DNA of 64,000 nt from Chenopodium formosanum (GCA_024500155.1 CM044872.1:49977460-50041459); one strand, 5' to 3'. Numbered from the stretch's first letter, positions 30,076-43,872 are shown. Program-made: numbers and translations. Notes: a model not told the origin generated them from the sequence alone.

Positions 30076-32982
30076 TGTAATACCCCGTATTATTATGTAT
30101 TTTTTATAAAATATTTAAGTATTAATAAAATGTATTGTTAAGGGCTCAAGTATTTTAATTAAATATTTTAAAGGGTTAAAGTATTTTAAGTATAAGGTTT
30201 TATAAAATTAAAATATATTTTGGACCAAACGTTTATTAATTATTGGGCAATGTTAATTATTCCTACATACTCTTATTGAAATAACCCATTCCAAACCCCA
30301 TAACTTAAGCCCTATCCCATAACTTAAGCCCACATTTTTATAAGCCCAAATTTAACCCTACACTCCCATACACCATGAATCCCCAAAAATTTCCCACACA
30401 AAAAGGTTAGTCTTATTTTCTTTCTCCTTTATTTTATTAATTTGTGGTTTTGATTTTATTGTTTGAAATTAATTTAATTAGTATCAAATTGTATTTTGAT
30501 GATTAAACTTTATAATTTCAGATTTTATAAATGTCATAATTTTCAGATTTTGTAAATTTTATAACCTAGGGTTTTTAATTATTGAAAATCATGATTTTAG
30601 GGTTTTTATGAACAATTGATTTAGGGCTTTTATAGTAATGATGTTTTGAAATTTTGGTGATTATAACTAATGATTAGATTAACTTAATTCCAGATTATTT
30701 TGAACACGTAAATTCGTGTTTTAATTTTTAGATTTCCGTTCGTTAATATTAATCCCGTTTTAATCCCGATTAGGTTCTGAACTCATCCGATTTTGATAAA
30801 AAAAAAGTAGTGTTTTCCATGTGGAAACAACGTTTTAAGAAAGAAAATATGATTGCACCACCCTCTCGTGGCCAAATTCAGCCTCTAAATATGATTTTCG
30901 GGCAATTTTTGATTTTTAACGAAGTTTTTTTTATGCTTAAAATTTTATCCTCGAGTTTGATTAGTAAAATTAATTATGTTTAAAGTTAATTAAGTATAAA
31001 TATGTTTTTATTGAAGTTTTAAGAGGTTTTTCATCATATTATATTGTTAGAAATTACGTGGGTTAGTAATATTAATTGTTGTTTTTTTTAGGAAGTGATT
31101 ATTTCCTAGGAGACTTTTAATTGAGTATTAAAGTGATGTGTTGATAAAGTTTTGAAGGGTTTTTTATTTAATCTAAAGTGCTGGAAATAGTTTCTAAGTA
31201 CTACTTTTGATGTTTTATAAAGAGGGTTTAATCACCCATTAAAAATGGAGATTATTAGGGGTTTTTAAAATAATTTTCAGATTTTTATTAAACTTAAACT
31301 TGCTGCAATTTCATGTATAAGAGTATATTTTAAGCTTTTTATGAAGAAAATTTAAAGAACTATATATAAGCCTTTAATTTTAACTAAAGGGAAGGTTTTA
31401 AAGTGTTGTTTGATTTGGATTTTGAAGGTTTTAAATTAAGTTAGTATTGCTGTAAATTTGATTGATTGGGTATTGATTGAGATGTTATTGTTTGGTTTAG
31501 GAGAGGAGTTTATTAAAGGTGATTTCTAGATAGTAAAGTGGCATACCAATTCGTTTATTCAAGGTACGTACGAGTTACAAAACCTTGCCTTTAGAAGCAT
31601 GTTTAGGGATGTATCGCGAACTTAGTATTATGTATAGAGAAGACTGTGAATGATTGTTTGGTTATACATTGTGATTTTCGTATAATGTGCACTATTTTAC
31701 TTTGCAAATATTATTTACGCATTAACTTTTCAAGATGCGCTTAGAGGCAAAGGTATGTGAATATGTGGAATGATTTATTTATTACTCATTCATGATTATT
31801 GAAATAGAATGAGTAAAGGAAGAATTCAAGTCTTATGAGACGAGGTTAAGTTTGTGGGGTGCCTTATGCACTCAAGGTGTTTATACACCGAGGTAGTTAA
31901 AGGATTAAATAATAAATGTTGTTTGTCACTTATAAATCAAGAATTGAAATTGGAAACTTGCCTTGCTTGATTGAATTGATATTGGAATGTTTGTATTGTT
32001 ATGCATATGAGTCATCACAAAGTCTAAACTTGTAAATCACGTAAAGTGCAAGATGGATGAGCAATAAAACTCTGGATTTGTGCACATCTGGAGTAATGAC
32101 AAACAGGGGTTGGGGTACACGGGGTATTAGCCGTGCACTTTTCTCGAGGCCGTCTGATCTACGAGTCTCTTATTTCAAATAATTTTCAAAAAAACTAGGA
32201 GTTAGGTGAGATCTCATACTAACTACGGTCACGGAGTCGCGCCCGTGGTCGTTGGATGTTTATTGATGTTTTCGAAAGGAGGCATGGGGTTTTTCTTTTA
32301 TTGATGTTCCAAATGGAGCATGGGTTGGACAATCTTGTCTATTGCTTAATCCAATGAATAAATAAATGAGTTAGCTACTACCAACTAGTGAAATGTTAAT
32401 AAAATTGTTAGATGAGTCGTGTGTTGAGTCTATAATTTAATGATGTATGATGTTTGATTATTAGTAGCATGTTAGGGATTTCTTATTTTATTTCGCAGCT
32501 TGTATGTACTCAGCTTTGCTGATTGCGTGCTTTTGTGTGTGTCTTTCTTTGGTCACGGCCCTCACATTTCAATGACCCTGTGACGATCCAATTTTTACAC
32601 TTGTAATATTGGGGAGCAGATAACCACAGGTTCTTACACATGCAGCATCCGTAGCTAGGTGGTGGGATCTTGAGTGGAGTGTTGGTTGCTTTTCTTATTT
32701 TTATTGCTGTTTATTTTTGGAAGTTATTTAAACTTAATTTCACTTTTATACTACTTCTATTGGTTTGAGTTTTGAATAAGGGCCTTAATGGTTCCAAGTT
32801 GTAAAACTTAACTTGGTTTTGGTTATTGGTTTTGAAACTTATTTATAACTGATTTAGTTTTCCGCTGCTAATTTCTGATATAGCCTTAACGTTTGAACAC
32901 GTGGCGGCAGCACGCCAGTAATTCTCTTGAATATTGTTCAGGTTACTCCCGGGTTTAAAGAGAGAATTATTGGGGTGTTACA
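30076..32982. mobile_element. Long solo LTR, probably Ty3/gypsy
   Basis: The 2907-bp unit begins TGTAATACCCCG and ends GGGGTGTTACA, so the ends are TG...CA inverse repeats. It is flanked by a perfect 5-bp duplication AGAAG (30071-30075 and 32983-32987). A TGTACTCAGCTTTGCTGATT stretch near 32505 resembles a motif seen in LTRs of plant chromovirus-type gypsy elements. No gag, pol, primer-binding site or second LTR is present inside the boundaries. Confidence 0.8.
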
Positions 32983-33114
32983 AGAAGCTTGTTGAAACAA
33001 AACCTCAAAGTGACCCCCGATATTTTTGCTATTGCTATTGCTATTGCTATTACAAGTTCAGGTTTACAACTTAATGTTGTTGACAAAATTGCATTGTAGG
33101 TTTCAGAGTGCGTT

Positions 33115-34165
33115 AGGGGTGTCCATTCGGTTTTCGGTTTGAATTTTGGTCAAATCCAATCCGATCTGAAATAAAATTCGGTTTTGATTTTTCAAATCCA
33201 ATCCGATTCAAATTTCTCATCAATCCAATCCGAATTAAAATTCGGTTATTTGGATCCGATTCGAATATCCGAATGAAAAAATATATATCAAATTTTTAGG
33301 GCCTAAAGTGATTATAAAAATAAAAAGGAAATTTTTTAAATTACCACCCAAAAATGTATCCATTTTCAAAATAACCACCCATTTAAATTTTTATTTTATT
33401 TTACCACCCCTTAAATTAAAAAACTACTCAGATTACCACCAATTTCAAAATTCCGGTGGAATTCTGTTATGAAGACCCACTCAACGGCTAGTAACGACTA
33501 TGTCTAAACATTACAATCAGTCATGTCTTCACTCCACCTCCCCCTTAAACCAGTTTATTGAATACAAGACAACCTAAAACCAAAAGAAAACAACTAAAAA
33601 AATCAAGAGTTTGTTGTCTGAATTGCCACTACTACTGATCATCTTCTTCCTATCACGAGTAAGAGTCGTTGGATGGGGCCCACATATGAAAAATTCACTG
33701 GAATTTTGAAATAGATGGTAATCTGAGTAATTTTTTAATTTAAGGGGTGGTAAAATAAAATTAAAAAATTAAAGGGGTGGTTATTTTGAAAATGGATACA
33801 TTTTTGGGTGGTAATTTAAAAATTTTCCAAATAAAAATACATTTATAAAAATTTAAGTTTTAAAAACATAGTTGTACATGATTGATACAAGTATTGAAAA
33901 CATAGTTTTACATAATTTATATTAATGTAATTATCAACATAGTTTTACATAATTAATATAAACAATCATAATTTGTAAAACATGGTTTCATATATCGGTT
34001 AATTCGGTTTTTTGGATCCAAACAAGGTCGATCCGATCCGATTTGAAAATTCGAATTTTCAAAAAATTTCATCCGATCCGAATTGAAGTTTGGATCCAAT
34101 CCGAATTAATAATTCGGTTTGGAATGGATTGGATTTCGATTTTTATCTGAATAATGGACACCCCT
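33115..34165. mobile_element. AGGGGTGTCCATT-type MITE-like element, split by a second MITE
   Basis: The left end AGGGGTGTCCATTCGG and inverse right end ATAATGGACACCCCT form terminal inverted repeats. The interior is rich in AATCCGATCCGA motifs. Flanks AGTGCGTT (33107-33114) and AGTGCCTT (34168-34175) match at 7 of 8 positions, which would suit a hAT-type 8-bp duplication if two extra bases at the right end are allowed. Confidence 0.65.
33327..33828. mobile_element. Mutator-type MITE with long inverted repeats
   Basis: The 502-bp element has terminal inverted repeats well over 100 bp, starting GGAAATTTTTTAAATTACCA and ending with the inverse TGGTAATTTAAAAATTTTCC. It is flanked by a perfect 9-bp duplication AAATAAAAA (33318-33326, 33829-33837). 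Long repeats plus a 9-bp duplication are typical of Mutator-like elements. The arms share ATGTATCCATTTTCAAAATA and CCACCC motifs. It has no coding capacity. Confidence 0.85.
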
Positions 34166-34478
34166 AAAGTGCCTTCATTAGATGATGACTTTTTAACAAT
34201 GGAGCTTAGAGAGTAGTTATAGAGGAAAGAAGATTGCTATAGCCTATAGGTAGGGAAGGATAGAGACCAATATAAAACACTGTGCTAAATTGGGTAACTG
34301 ATGGAATCAACATCTTCCAATGGATCTCGATCCTTTTATAAACAATAAAACACATGTATTACTATCAAATTTTTGTGAGTTAGAAAGTGAACAGGTCAAA
34401 AAAGGCTGCAAATAGATTTGAAGATTTTATGAGCCTTCAGGGTGATGGTGTAAGATACCAGGTATAATGCTATAGTTT

Positions 34479-36559
34479 TCAAGAAGCTGCTGTTTTAGGC
34501 AGACTTTGGTCTGTACTCCAGGGAAAATACTTTGCAGCAGCAACTACCAACAAGCTTACAACACTAATTGTAATTGTACTAATAGACACAGGAACATAGC
34601 TTTTTCCTGAGCTTTTGCTGGTTTTTTCGGTGCTGGACTGAACTTGGTGCAATTGCAAAGCAGAACTTTTTGTGAATCTGGAGTATGAATCAATTTCTTT
34701 CCTCGTTAATGCAGGTTTTAAGGAATTCTTCACTGTCTGGAAATGTCGATCACTCACAATGGTTGCAGATATATCCTCCCTCAAAGCTACAATTCCAGCT
34801 TCTCTACAAAGGCCCTCCAGCTCAGCACCTGTAAATAGATCAGTGCCATCTGCTATTTGTTGAAGATTGACATCAGCTCCTAGTTTCATATTTCTTGTAT
34901 GCACACGTAGTATCTCATGTCGACCTTCCAAATCTGGGGGTGGTACATAGAGTACCTGCAGAGCAGAAAAATTCAGGAGAAACGAACAAAAAAATCTACA
35001 AATAGAGAAATAAATTTATATTCCAGTTGATAAGTGAAAGATTTCCTATCTTCAATAACAAGTCCAATTTAGGGACAACTACAAATGTATATCAAATTGA
35101 ATGGGAGATTAACTTTGTTCAGAGAGCCTTCTCACATTCTATCAATTAGGCCATTTGAAAGTTTGGCTAATCGAGTAAGGAGCTGAAGAAAAAATTGATG
35201 CAATGTAAAGCTGATTTTTATACACATTCTACCAATTTGTTTCAGGCTTCTGGAAAAAATATTAGCCCACAAGATCTGCAATTGCAAATACCACCCACGC
35301 CCCACAGTTTTTACACTCCCATGAGGTAATCAACAACAATTTCACAGCTTATCCAAATCCACTTTGCCGATACCCGTAATATGCCACTTGACTATATCAT
35401 TTTCAGTCACTTCTCTAGTAGTGACTAGTGTATTCCCATCGTAAGACCAGGTCTGACACACCCCAACAAAAAAATTATGATGAAAGCATGCAATAATTTC
35501 CCATACAAATAAAACCCCCCACACAAATTCATGGATATAGCCAAGACTTGGTTCATTTGAGAAGTGGAGATGGAAATAAAAAATCTGACCAAACGTTTGA
35601 AAAGAACATATAGGCACAAGCGCACAACCTATACCATGTCCCCCCCCCCCCCCCCCCTCTCTTCTCTCCTTCTCCTTCCCATGCGCATCTCTTCATCTCA
35701 GTGAAAAGTCTGATCCATACTTTTTTTGTACACCCTTTTAAATTTGTAGGACTTATAATATTAAAATGAAATACTCAAGTGGTATCATCTGTCAAGAGTT
35801 TAGCTATTTATGGAACTGTCTGACGAAATATATTTACCAAGTCAAATCGCCCTGGCCGCATAAGTGCAGGATCAATTGCATGAGGTCGATTTGTGGCAGC
35901 CAATACAAGTATTCCCTGAACAAGATAAAATGGAAATTTCATCAAGTCAAAAGGTCAGAAGAAATTAACAATAGACAAGAAAACATTAAAGGAACATGCT
36001 TGCAAGGAAATGAATGCTGGAATGAACTTTACTGAGTTGTAAGCAGTAAATGCACATATTGAAATAATTCAAGACCATATCATACTTTTGCCAGCTCCAA
36101 ACCATCCATTTCAGTCAGCAATGTTGACAGAAGCCTCTCTCCAACGGATATATTGCCATTTGAACCCCCACCTCTGGAAATGAATCATCATCATAAAAAA
36201 AAAAAAAATAAAAAAAAAAATCTAAAGGTTAATATTAAACCACACTTAAGTTCTTAATAAGCTGATATAATGTCACAAACACATGTACCAAACAGATTTA
36301 TTGAGGGCCAAATCACATTTTAAAAGGTGATTATTGTCAGGAGAGTATAAGGCCGCTGATTCGCACGAAGCTGGTCCGTGTGGGTGGGGACCTGGTATTT
36401 TCGGAATCCCAGTCGTCCATCAAAACAAAAAGAGTCCAGAACTTAGCTATTACTTATTTAAGAGTTACAGTAAAATTATGTTTCTCTAGTTTGCATTAGG
36501 CAACACAGTAAGATAAGAAGGTCAAGGCAAATATTTTAACAAAACCTTCTTTCAATCAC

Positions 36560-36598
<39 letters not shown>

Positions 36599-39500
36599 CA
36601 CATATGTTCAGAACTTCAGATGGCAATTTATAGTTAGGTAACCATATCATCATATTGTGCTGCATCATTTAGAAAAACAAATAGAAAGAAGATGGCCCCA
36701 AAAGCTAACCTTAAAATCCTCACATTTACGGACCTGCATTGTTTTACACTTGTAGCTCATTAAGGAAATTGACCCTAAAACAGAAAGGATGGAACCTGTG
36801 GCCCGTATGGTAGGCAGAAATAAACAGAAATAATGGTATATGAAAATATGTAAGGGAAGCCCCATGTCAATGTCCACTGTAATGCCTGTCCTTCCAAAAC
36901 AGCTATTTTCTTTCATTAATTCTCAATACCACCTCATAAGTGGCGATGGATGATAATTGGAACTTGTGAAGAACAACACTTACAATATATTACTGCCTAC
37001 CAAATAAATAGTGTCAGTCAATTGTCACAAGTAAAGATCTTTCACATATACTGAGTTATTGATTGTATAAAACACTAGGTTCCTTAGCTCTGTGTGGAAT
37101 TCATTACAAGGGGAGAGGGATGCCACACGTAAAGTTATAAAATGAGAAGGGTGAATCTTTCTTTTAATGGTAAATAGTCTCAGCTATATTGCCAAGAGAA
37201 TGAAAGTCATATATAGTGGATACTCCTGGTTCTACATATAGTGGATGCTCACAATGCAATAAGTAGACACAAATTTCAAGCAAACCCTCAGACAAAGGGA
37301 GACAGTATAACAACCTCCTTGCAGCAATGACATCAGCTTCATCAAAGAATAAAATGCTAGGTGCTGCTAGCCGTGCTCTCCGAAATGTGTTCCGCAACAA
37401 AGCCTCACCCTCACCAACATACATTGAATATAGCTCTGCACCACTATGTGAAACAATTATATAAATGAGAACCTGTAACGGTATAAATGTTCAACATAAA
37501 TTTAGAAGTTTGGAATTAGTACTCAAGAAATGTGAAATTATATGAAGGAGAAATGCTTTAGGTAGCTGTCTTATAAATGGTATTGCATAACAATTTACAA
37601 ATGTGAAATTGGCATTGAAGATAACCATACCTCAAGGAGAAAAAAGAAGCTTGAGCTGCATGAGCTGCAGCTTTAGCAAGAGTGGTTTTCGAGCATCCAG
37701 GAGGTCCATGCAGAAGAATCCCTCGAATGGGAGATACACCCATCCTTGAAAAAGCACCAGCATGTTTAATAGGCCACTCCACTGCCTGCCGAAGCTTTTT
37801 CTGCAATGCAGCATCACCAAAAGAGAGTAAGAGACTACAAGGAAATCCAACAAAATCTAACCTAATAATATCCTGATAGCATCCATCCCAATATTAAAGT
37901 CAAGCTAGCAGTTACTGATCTTCCTAGCACTATGAAAATCTCTTTTGATGCCAACATATTCCGAAAAGTCATCAGGCCTAATAAACTATCCAGATATTAT
38001 TATGCAATGCAACTTGAAGTCTTAAACCATCAATTACTTTAAAAGGGGAACTTTATCTTGTCTATCCACCATTCTAAGACCCTTTAAGTCAGAATATAGC
38101 TTTAATTTACAATTCTCATGTCTCTTAGATAGTTAGATAAGTATTCTATCACAAAAAGTTGATTCAAAATATAAAAACCAGATTTAAGCAAGAGGCCTTG
38201 GTAACTTGCTGTTTGTTCGATCAGTGGATTTTGTATATTCGTAAGGAATTTTCCTTAAGAGTAACATCCTCAATTATGACCCAAATTGCCTAAACAAATA
38301 CGCTGAGGGTCATTAAGAGCAATAGCTACAAGAAAATTTAAGATCTATCAGATTGCCTTTAGCTTAAGTTAATTTGTTCAACGCATTATTTCTTCAGCAA
38401 ATTCTCTTCCAATGTCGCAATTAAATTAGCTTTAACTAAATTGTGCTTCTTCTACATCCCTTGCTTCCCCATACTGTGTTATATTCAATCCACCTCTAAA
38501 CATTATAAAATTTTCCTGCCAAGCAGAAAGTAAAAGTTCATCGAGTATACCGACCTTCAGCTCATTTAGTCCCCCGATATCATCCCAGGAAACCTTAGGA
38601 ATTTCTACCGTGACACCTCTTGTTATGCTAGGACCAACTATAGATCTTGCAAGATTCCAATCTTCCATTGTGATGCACCACATATCATCATTTTCCACGA
38701 TAGCTTTTGATCTCTGCACAGCAGATATGGCTGCCTCACGACATAAAGCTTCCAAATCAGCCCCGACATATCCATTACATGACGCAGCTATAGCTTGTAA
38801 GTCAGTACTGGGATCTAGTGGAAGCTTCCTGGTATACAACTGCCAAAAAAAATAAAAAAAAAAATAAAAAAAAATAAAAAAAAAAAAAAGAAGAAGAAAC
38901 CTGCTTAAACAACAGCTGTGGCCAAAGCATCCAAAGAAGTGGTTGCTATAGAAAGTCAAGTGTCTATTATATATCAAATGTAGATAGGAAGGATAGAAGG
39001 TCTTATCAGAGCTTACCATCAATATTAGAAGGCGCTCATACTCATTAGGGGTTGTCACCTCAATTTCAGCATCAAATCGCCCTGATCTTCTCAGTGCTGG
39101 ATCAATAGCATCAATCCTTTAGATATTAGAAACCTAGTATTAGTAAGTATATGTAAATTGACTGAAATGCTAAAGTTAAAAAGACCCTGGTGATGATGGT
39201 GTTCATCTTACAACAGCAGTACAGCTCCATCATGAAATAACAATAAAAAAACAAGTTGTAAACCACATCAGTAAAAACCGATTTCCAATATCAATAGAGC
39301 ATGTAATCTATACAGACACAAGAAAAAAAAAAAATCTAAGCCAGCATATCCATCGTAAGGTTCTTATCAGCTTCTTTTGCGTTTCAAAAAAAGTTACCTA
39401 ACAAATGCAAGGTGCAAACTACAATCCAGCTCAATATGGAGGAGATAATAATATTTAGCCAGCAATAAGATAGACGAACAACATCCGTACTGAGCTATAT

Positions 39501-42178
39501 ATGTGGCAACATACAGCATAATATTATGTTTCATTATTCATAGGGTTCAAGCAAACCACAGTTAAAACGAATGTACTATATTGGTTGAGCACTTGAGCTA
39601 TATGACAGGAGATAATACCCCAAAATTTGCCTATCCATATGAAAATACGACGACTATGACCCAAGCCAAGAGCGATTTAACTAGGAAGAAGAGAATTTAA
39701 AAAATGTGCAAGAGATTGGACAAATATACTTGTTTTTACTGCACTCCGGTTTGTAACATGAACCAATGCTCTGGACATAGTATCCCTTGAAAACAGAAAT
39801 TGTAATTATTACGATATTATTCAGTATATAATCTCCACCCAGCAATATAATCTTAAGCAATGATCACAACACCAGAATGATCAAAGAGATTATTTACAAT
39901 CAATTTTTGGACAGTTTTTAGCTACTTGCCAGGAAGAAGACTGTAATGGTGGAGCAAGGAAATAAAAATTAGCATAAATACACAGCATGATAATATAGAT
40001 ATTAGAGTAAGGAGCAACCTGTTAGTTGATGCTACGACAACAAACTGAGGTGCAGTTGATGTGGGTCCATTTGAATCCATAAGCGTAAATAGTTGGGAAG
40101 CCAATCGAGTATCTTGCTCTCTTCTGCATTTAGTTATTTATTGGATATAATCAAAGTGTGCAGCAAAATAAAAATATCACTCTGAGCAACCACAGGACAG
40201 ACAAGACTTTAAAGTTTAAATGCTAATTGCTATCTTTAAATTCAGTCTGTTAATCACATCACATCAGCATTTTTTTTTATACCACTGTATATGTTCGTCC
40301 TATCAATAAACCTTTCAATTATCCACAGAAGAGCAGAATACAAACATATATTCCCGCTACACAGCTACATGACGTAGAAGAAAGACTAGTATTTTGGTAA
40401 CATAAATCAAAGTAGGCTTTTTATTTGCATATTGTTATCCAGCTTTCCAGAATTAAAATAATTACTCACAGTATCATATTAATCCTCAATTATTCTTATC
40501 TATTAGAAAAGAGAACTTATTTAAGGAAAAAATGAAAATATACGTAATAAGTATCAATACTAGCTGAAATGCTACAAGCTAGATTTAAGTTTATCAGAAG
40601 TGTATTCTTTTGTTTCACATACCTGGAAGCACGACGAGGACAGAGAGCATCAATCTCATCAATAAAAATGACAGAAGGCTTGCCTGACTTTGCATGAGAT
40701 GACGCTTCTGAGAAAGCCTCACGAAGGACTTTCTCACTTTCTCCAACATGAGCTCTATGAACAGTATGTGGACTGCAATAAAAACAAGAGCAAATTAGAA
40801 CCCATTTTATGAAAAACAATATAATATACATGAGAGAACACACTTTCACTACCTAATAACGATTAGCTTGGCATCACATTCCTTGACCACTGCACGTACC
40901 AAGCTTGTCTGGCCATGCAAATGAAATACATCAGTAGCCAAATATATCAATGAAGTAGATCGCTTGTTTAGAGCTCCATAATTATTTTGAATAATATTCG
41001 CTAGCATATACTACTTTACTAGTAATAGATCACTTAAGCAAGAACATCCATGGAGCTACATCAAAATCTCTTAGCATAACCTTTCCCTACCAGTTGGTGA
41101 AACCCAATCACCTCAAATCTTTTTCATTTATCTTTCACTAAGGCTCCGCTTTTTTAACAAAAAGCATTTTCTAGAAAATAATTTTCTCATTTTTTGTAGT
41201 TCGGTTTATAAAGGGTGGAAAACAATTTCCCACGAATGGAAAACATTTTTCTTATAAAAGGAAGGAATGCTACATTTTCCTCCCTACTCCTAACATCTCT
41301 TTCCTCTCCTCCCATCCATCTTCTCCCTTACACTCCCATTTTCCTCTTCCTCTCTTAATCTTCTTTTAAGGAAAACTATTTTTACAATTATGTTTGTCCT
41401 AAAAAAAAATCTATGGAAAATCGTTTTCCCAAAAAAAAAAAAAAAAAAAAATAATATCCATCATAACAAATGGAGACTAAGCAAAAAAATTTCATCTCTG
41501 CTAGAATCATGCACTTCTTAGGTTGGGATTCCTCAATTCCAAAATTAGAACTATGCCAACCCCATAGAATGATTCCCACCACCATATCATTTGCTTAGGT
41601 GACAATACCATTGCACAAATGAATATATCAGTTACCCGCAATTCAATTAAAAATCCCCTCAAACAAGACTATCGACGTAATTCCATCAATAACTACAAAT
41701 AATTTCAATGCCCTCTTTCCATAACAATCTTAATTTACAACTCCCATTACCAAGAAAATGAAACACGCGACTTCCACAATAATCAAAATTTCCAATTTTT
41801 TAAAATCACACCAAAATCAAAATTCGGGCGAAGCTGCAAAAAAGAATTCAATCAATTGGGGGAAAAGGGGGTTACATTAACTCACCTTACCGGTGCCGGG
41901 GGGACCGTAGAGCAACAAGCCGCGACGCCACTAAAAAAAACCAAAAATTAAAATTAAAAAATTGCAAAAACATACAAAATAATCTGAAATATAATTGAGA
42001 AAGAAAGAAAGAGAAATACTTTGAGACCAAGGAGTTGAGCATGAGAAGAGTAGAGAAGAGGAAAAGCGATGAGTTCACGAAGAGCTTGGAGTGCTTCAGA
42101 ATTTCCAGCGATTGATTGTTCTGCTCTCCAATCTTCATTTTTGATTGATTCATTGCTGGATTTGGTACTCTCCTCCAT
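34479..42178 (-). CDS. CDC48B: CDC48B-type AAA ATPase with C-terminal membrane segment
   Basis: Twelve exons (complement, 5' to 3': 42020-42178, 41886-41930, 40853-40908, 40623-40772, 40019-40123, 39017-39116, 38555-38839, 37631-37800, 37315-37443, 36086-36173, 35838-35915, 34479-34955) sum to 1842 nt, 613 residues, all in phase. It has two AAA modules: D1 with Walker A GPPGTGK (62-68) and Walker B VIFIDEID (121-128), and D2 with Walker A GPPGCSKT (332-339) and Walker B ILFFDEAD (387-394). Arginine-finger-type RRSGRF and MRPGRF motifs follow. Unlike canonical CDC48/p97 it lacks the N-domain, and a hydrophobic segment near residues 585-603 suggests a tail anchor. Family members unfold or extract protein substrates using ATP; this paralogue's substrates are not known to me. 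The start is the first ATG of the open exon. Confidence 0.93.
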
Positions 42179-42342
42179 TGATCTTCTTCAGAGGAGAGAG
42201 TTAGTAAAGTTTGAAGTTTTGGCGCAGGGTTTAAAGGCTTGTGAATTGTGAATAGTGAATTGTGAATTGGTTTTAAGGGTTTAAGAGCCACTGATAAGTC
42301 ATGCGACTAGTGGTCTAGTAGGCCGATGTTCCGTAATCCATA

Positions 42343-42691
42343 CTCCCTCTGTCCCTTAATACAAAGCCTTTTTTGGTTTTAGTGCGGGAATTATGAAAGT
42401 TGTAAATTTTGTAAAATTATAGAATGATTAAAAGTACATATGTGCATGTGGGGTTAGAGAGAGATAGAGAGAAAGAAAAAGTAGTTGGGAATAATTAAAG
42501 AGATACAGAGATAAAGTATTGGAAATTGATGTTAAAAGTACAAAAAAAAAAAAAAAAAGTAAAAGAAAAAATATGACAATTAAGAAAAAGAGGGTAATAA
42601 TGTCAAAAAATACAACCTTTAAATAGAAAGAGGCACTGTATTTTGGTTTACCCAAAAAGAAAAATAAGGTCGTATTAAGGGACAGAGGGAG
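42343..42691. mobile_element. Stowaway MITE in the CDC48B upstream region
   Basis: The ends CTCCCTCTGTCCCTTAATAC and inverse GTATTAAGGGACAGAGGGAG are near-perfect and flanked by TA (42341-42342, 42692-42693). It is 349 bp long. It starts 165 bp upstream of the CDC48B start codon, so it probably overlaps the promoter. Confidence 0.88.
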
Positions 42692-42719
42692 TATTATTTT
42701 ATCGGTTTTTCGTTTAGGC

Positions 42720-43038
42720 CTTGTTTGGTTTGATGTAAAACGTTTTCATGGGAAATAATTTGCTCGGTGAAAAACAATTTTTCAAAATACAAGTAGAAAA
42801 TAATATCCTTTTTGGTGGAAAACATTTTTCCTTATAGAAGAAGGGATGCCACATTTTCCTTCCCTCCTCCTTACTTCTTGTTTTTTTTTTTTTTTTACTC
42901 CTCTCCTCTATCCTTACATTTTCACCCCTATTTTTAATTTCTCTATAACTGATTTGCAACAGCAGTTTTCCTTGAAAATATGTTTTCCATGAAAACTAAT
43001 TTTTCATTGAAAGTGCTTTACATCAAACGAAACGGGGT
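42720..43038. mobile_element. GGCCTTGTTTGG-type MITE
   Basis: Left end GGCCTTGTTTGGTTTGATGT and a right end whose complement reads GACCCCGTTTCGTTTGATGT are inverse repeats. Inner arms share GGAAAAC-type motifs. The flanks do not give a clean duplication, so hAT versus Harbinger origin is open. Confidence 0.6.
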
Positions 43039-43224
43039 CTAAACTCGTTTGAAATATTAATAGTCTTGTAGGTAAAACATTGCAATTATTATTAATTGGA
43101 GGGAGTTTCAAGTTTGAAAATGATCAAAAAAAAAAAAAAAAAAACAAACACTTAAGATGTTTACAAAGCTCGTTGGTTAGAGGTCTAACTGCTTGTTTAA
43201 ATCTTAACCAAAATGTTCGTTAGG

Positions 43225-43274
<50 letters not shown>

Positions 43275-43872
43275 CTTTTTGTAGAATTTATTAACTAATG
43301 TTTTAATACATTAAACAATGATTTAAATGGTGGTAAAGTTTTCATTACATCCCCCCCCATCCCCCCACCCCCCACACACACGGACACTCACACATATGCT
43401 TAATTAAAGAAGGCCTAATTACTCTTTTTCAAAATAAAAAAGGCCTAATACTCTAATAGGGATTAAATTTAACTTAATCTTTTAATTAATTTAAGTACTT
43501 TGTGTATGCACAAGCATATGTTTGTCACTTAACGATCACTTGAGAATATGGCAAAAAAAATCCACCAAATGGAATTTGCAATAATATTGAGGCCACCATG
43601 TAGAATTTTTTTCCAAAATGTTTTTGATACTAATTGAATATGGTTACATTGTTCAACTAATCAATGGAAGTTGGAACCTTTAAAAATACAAAATTCAAGG
43701 GATATTAAAACCATTGAAGCAAAATGTTGTCATGCTCCACAGAATTCGATGGCTGGAAAATCACTATGCATCTACACTTCGTACGCAAATCCTCAATGGG
43801 AACCAAACGGAGAACATCTGCTGCCAATCATTCACCAACGCCATCAGCACGCTCACCAGGTAACATGAGATT
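43039..43872. other. Intergenic spacer with long poly(T) tract
   Basis: No gene is seen. A T run of about 47 bases lies at 43228-43274 and a C/CA-rich low-complexity patch at 43350-43385. The end near 43872 should be ASNSD1 3' UTR; the frame at 43671-43868 has no support. Confidence 0.5.

Noticed and set aside
30076..32982. Considered as a complete LTR retrotransposon
   Set aside because: No gag or pol reading frame and no pair of internal direct repeats; boundaries fit one LTR only.
35342..35625. Minus-strand frames in the CDC48B region
   Set aside because: They lie in the intron between exons ending at 34955 and starting at 35838, and carry no AAA homology.
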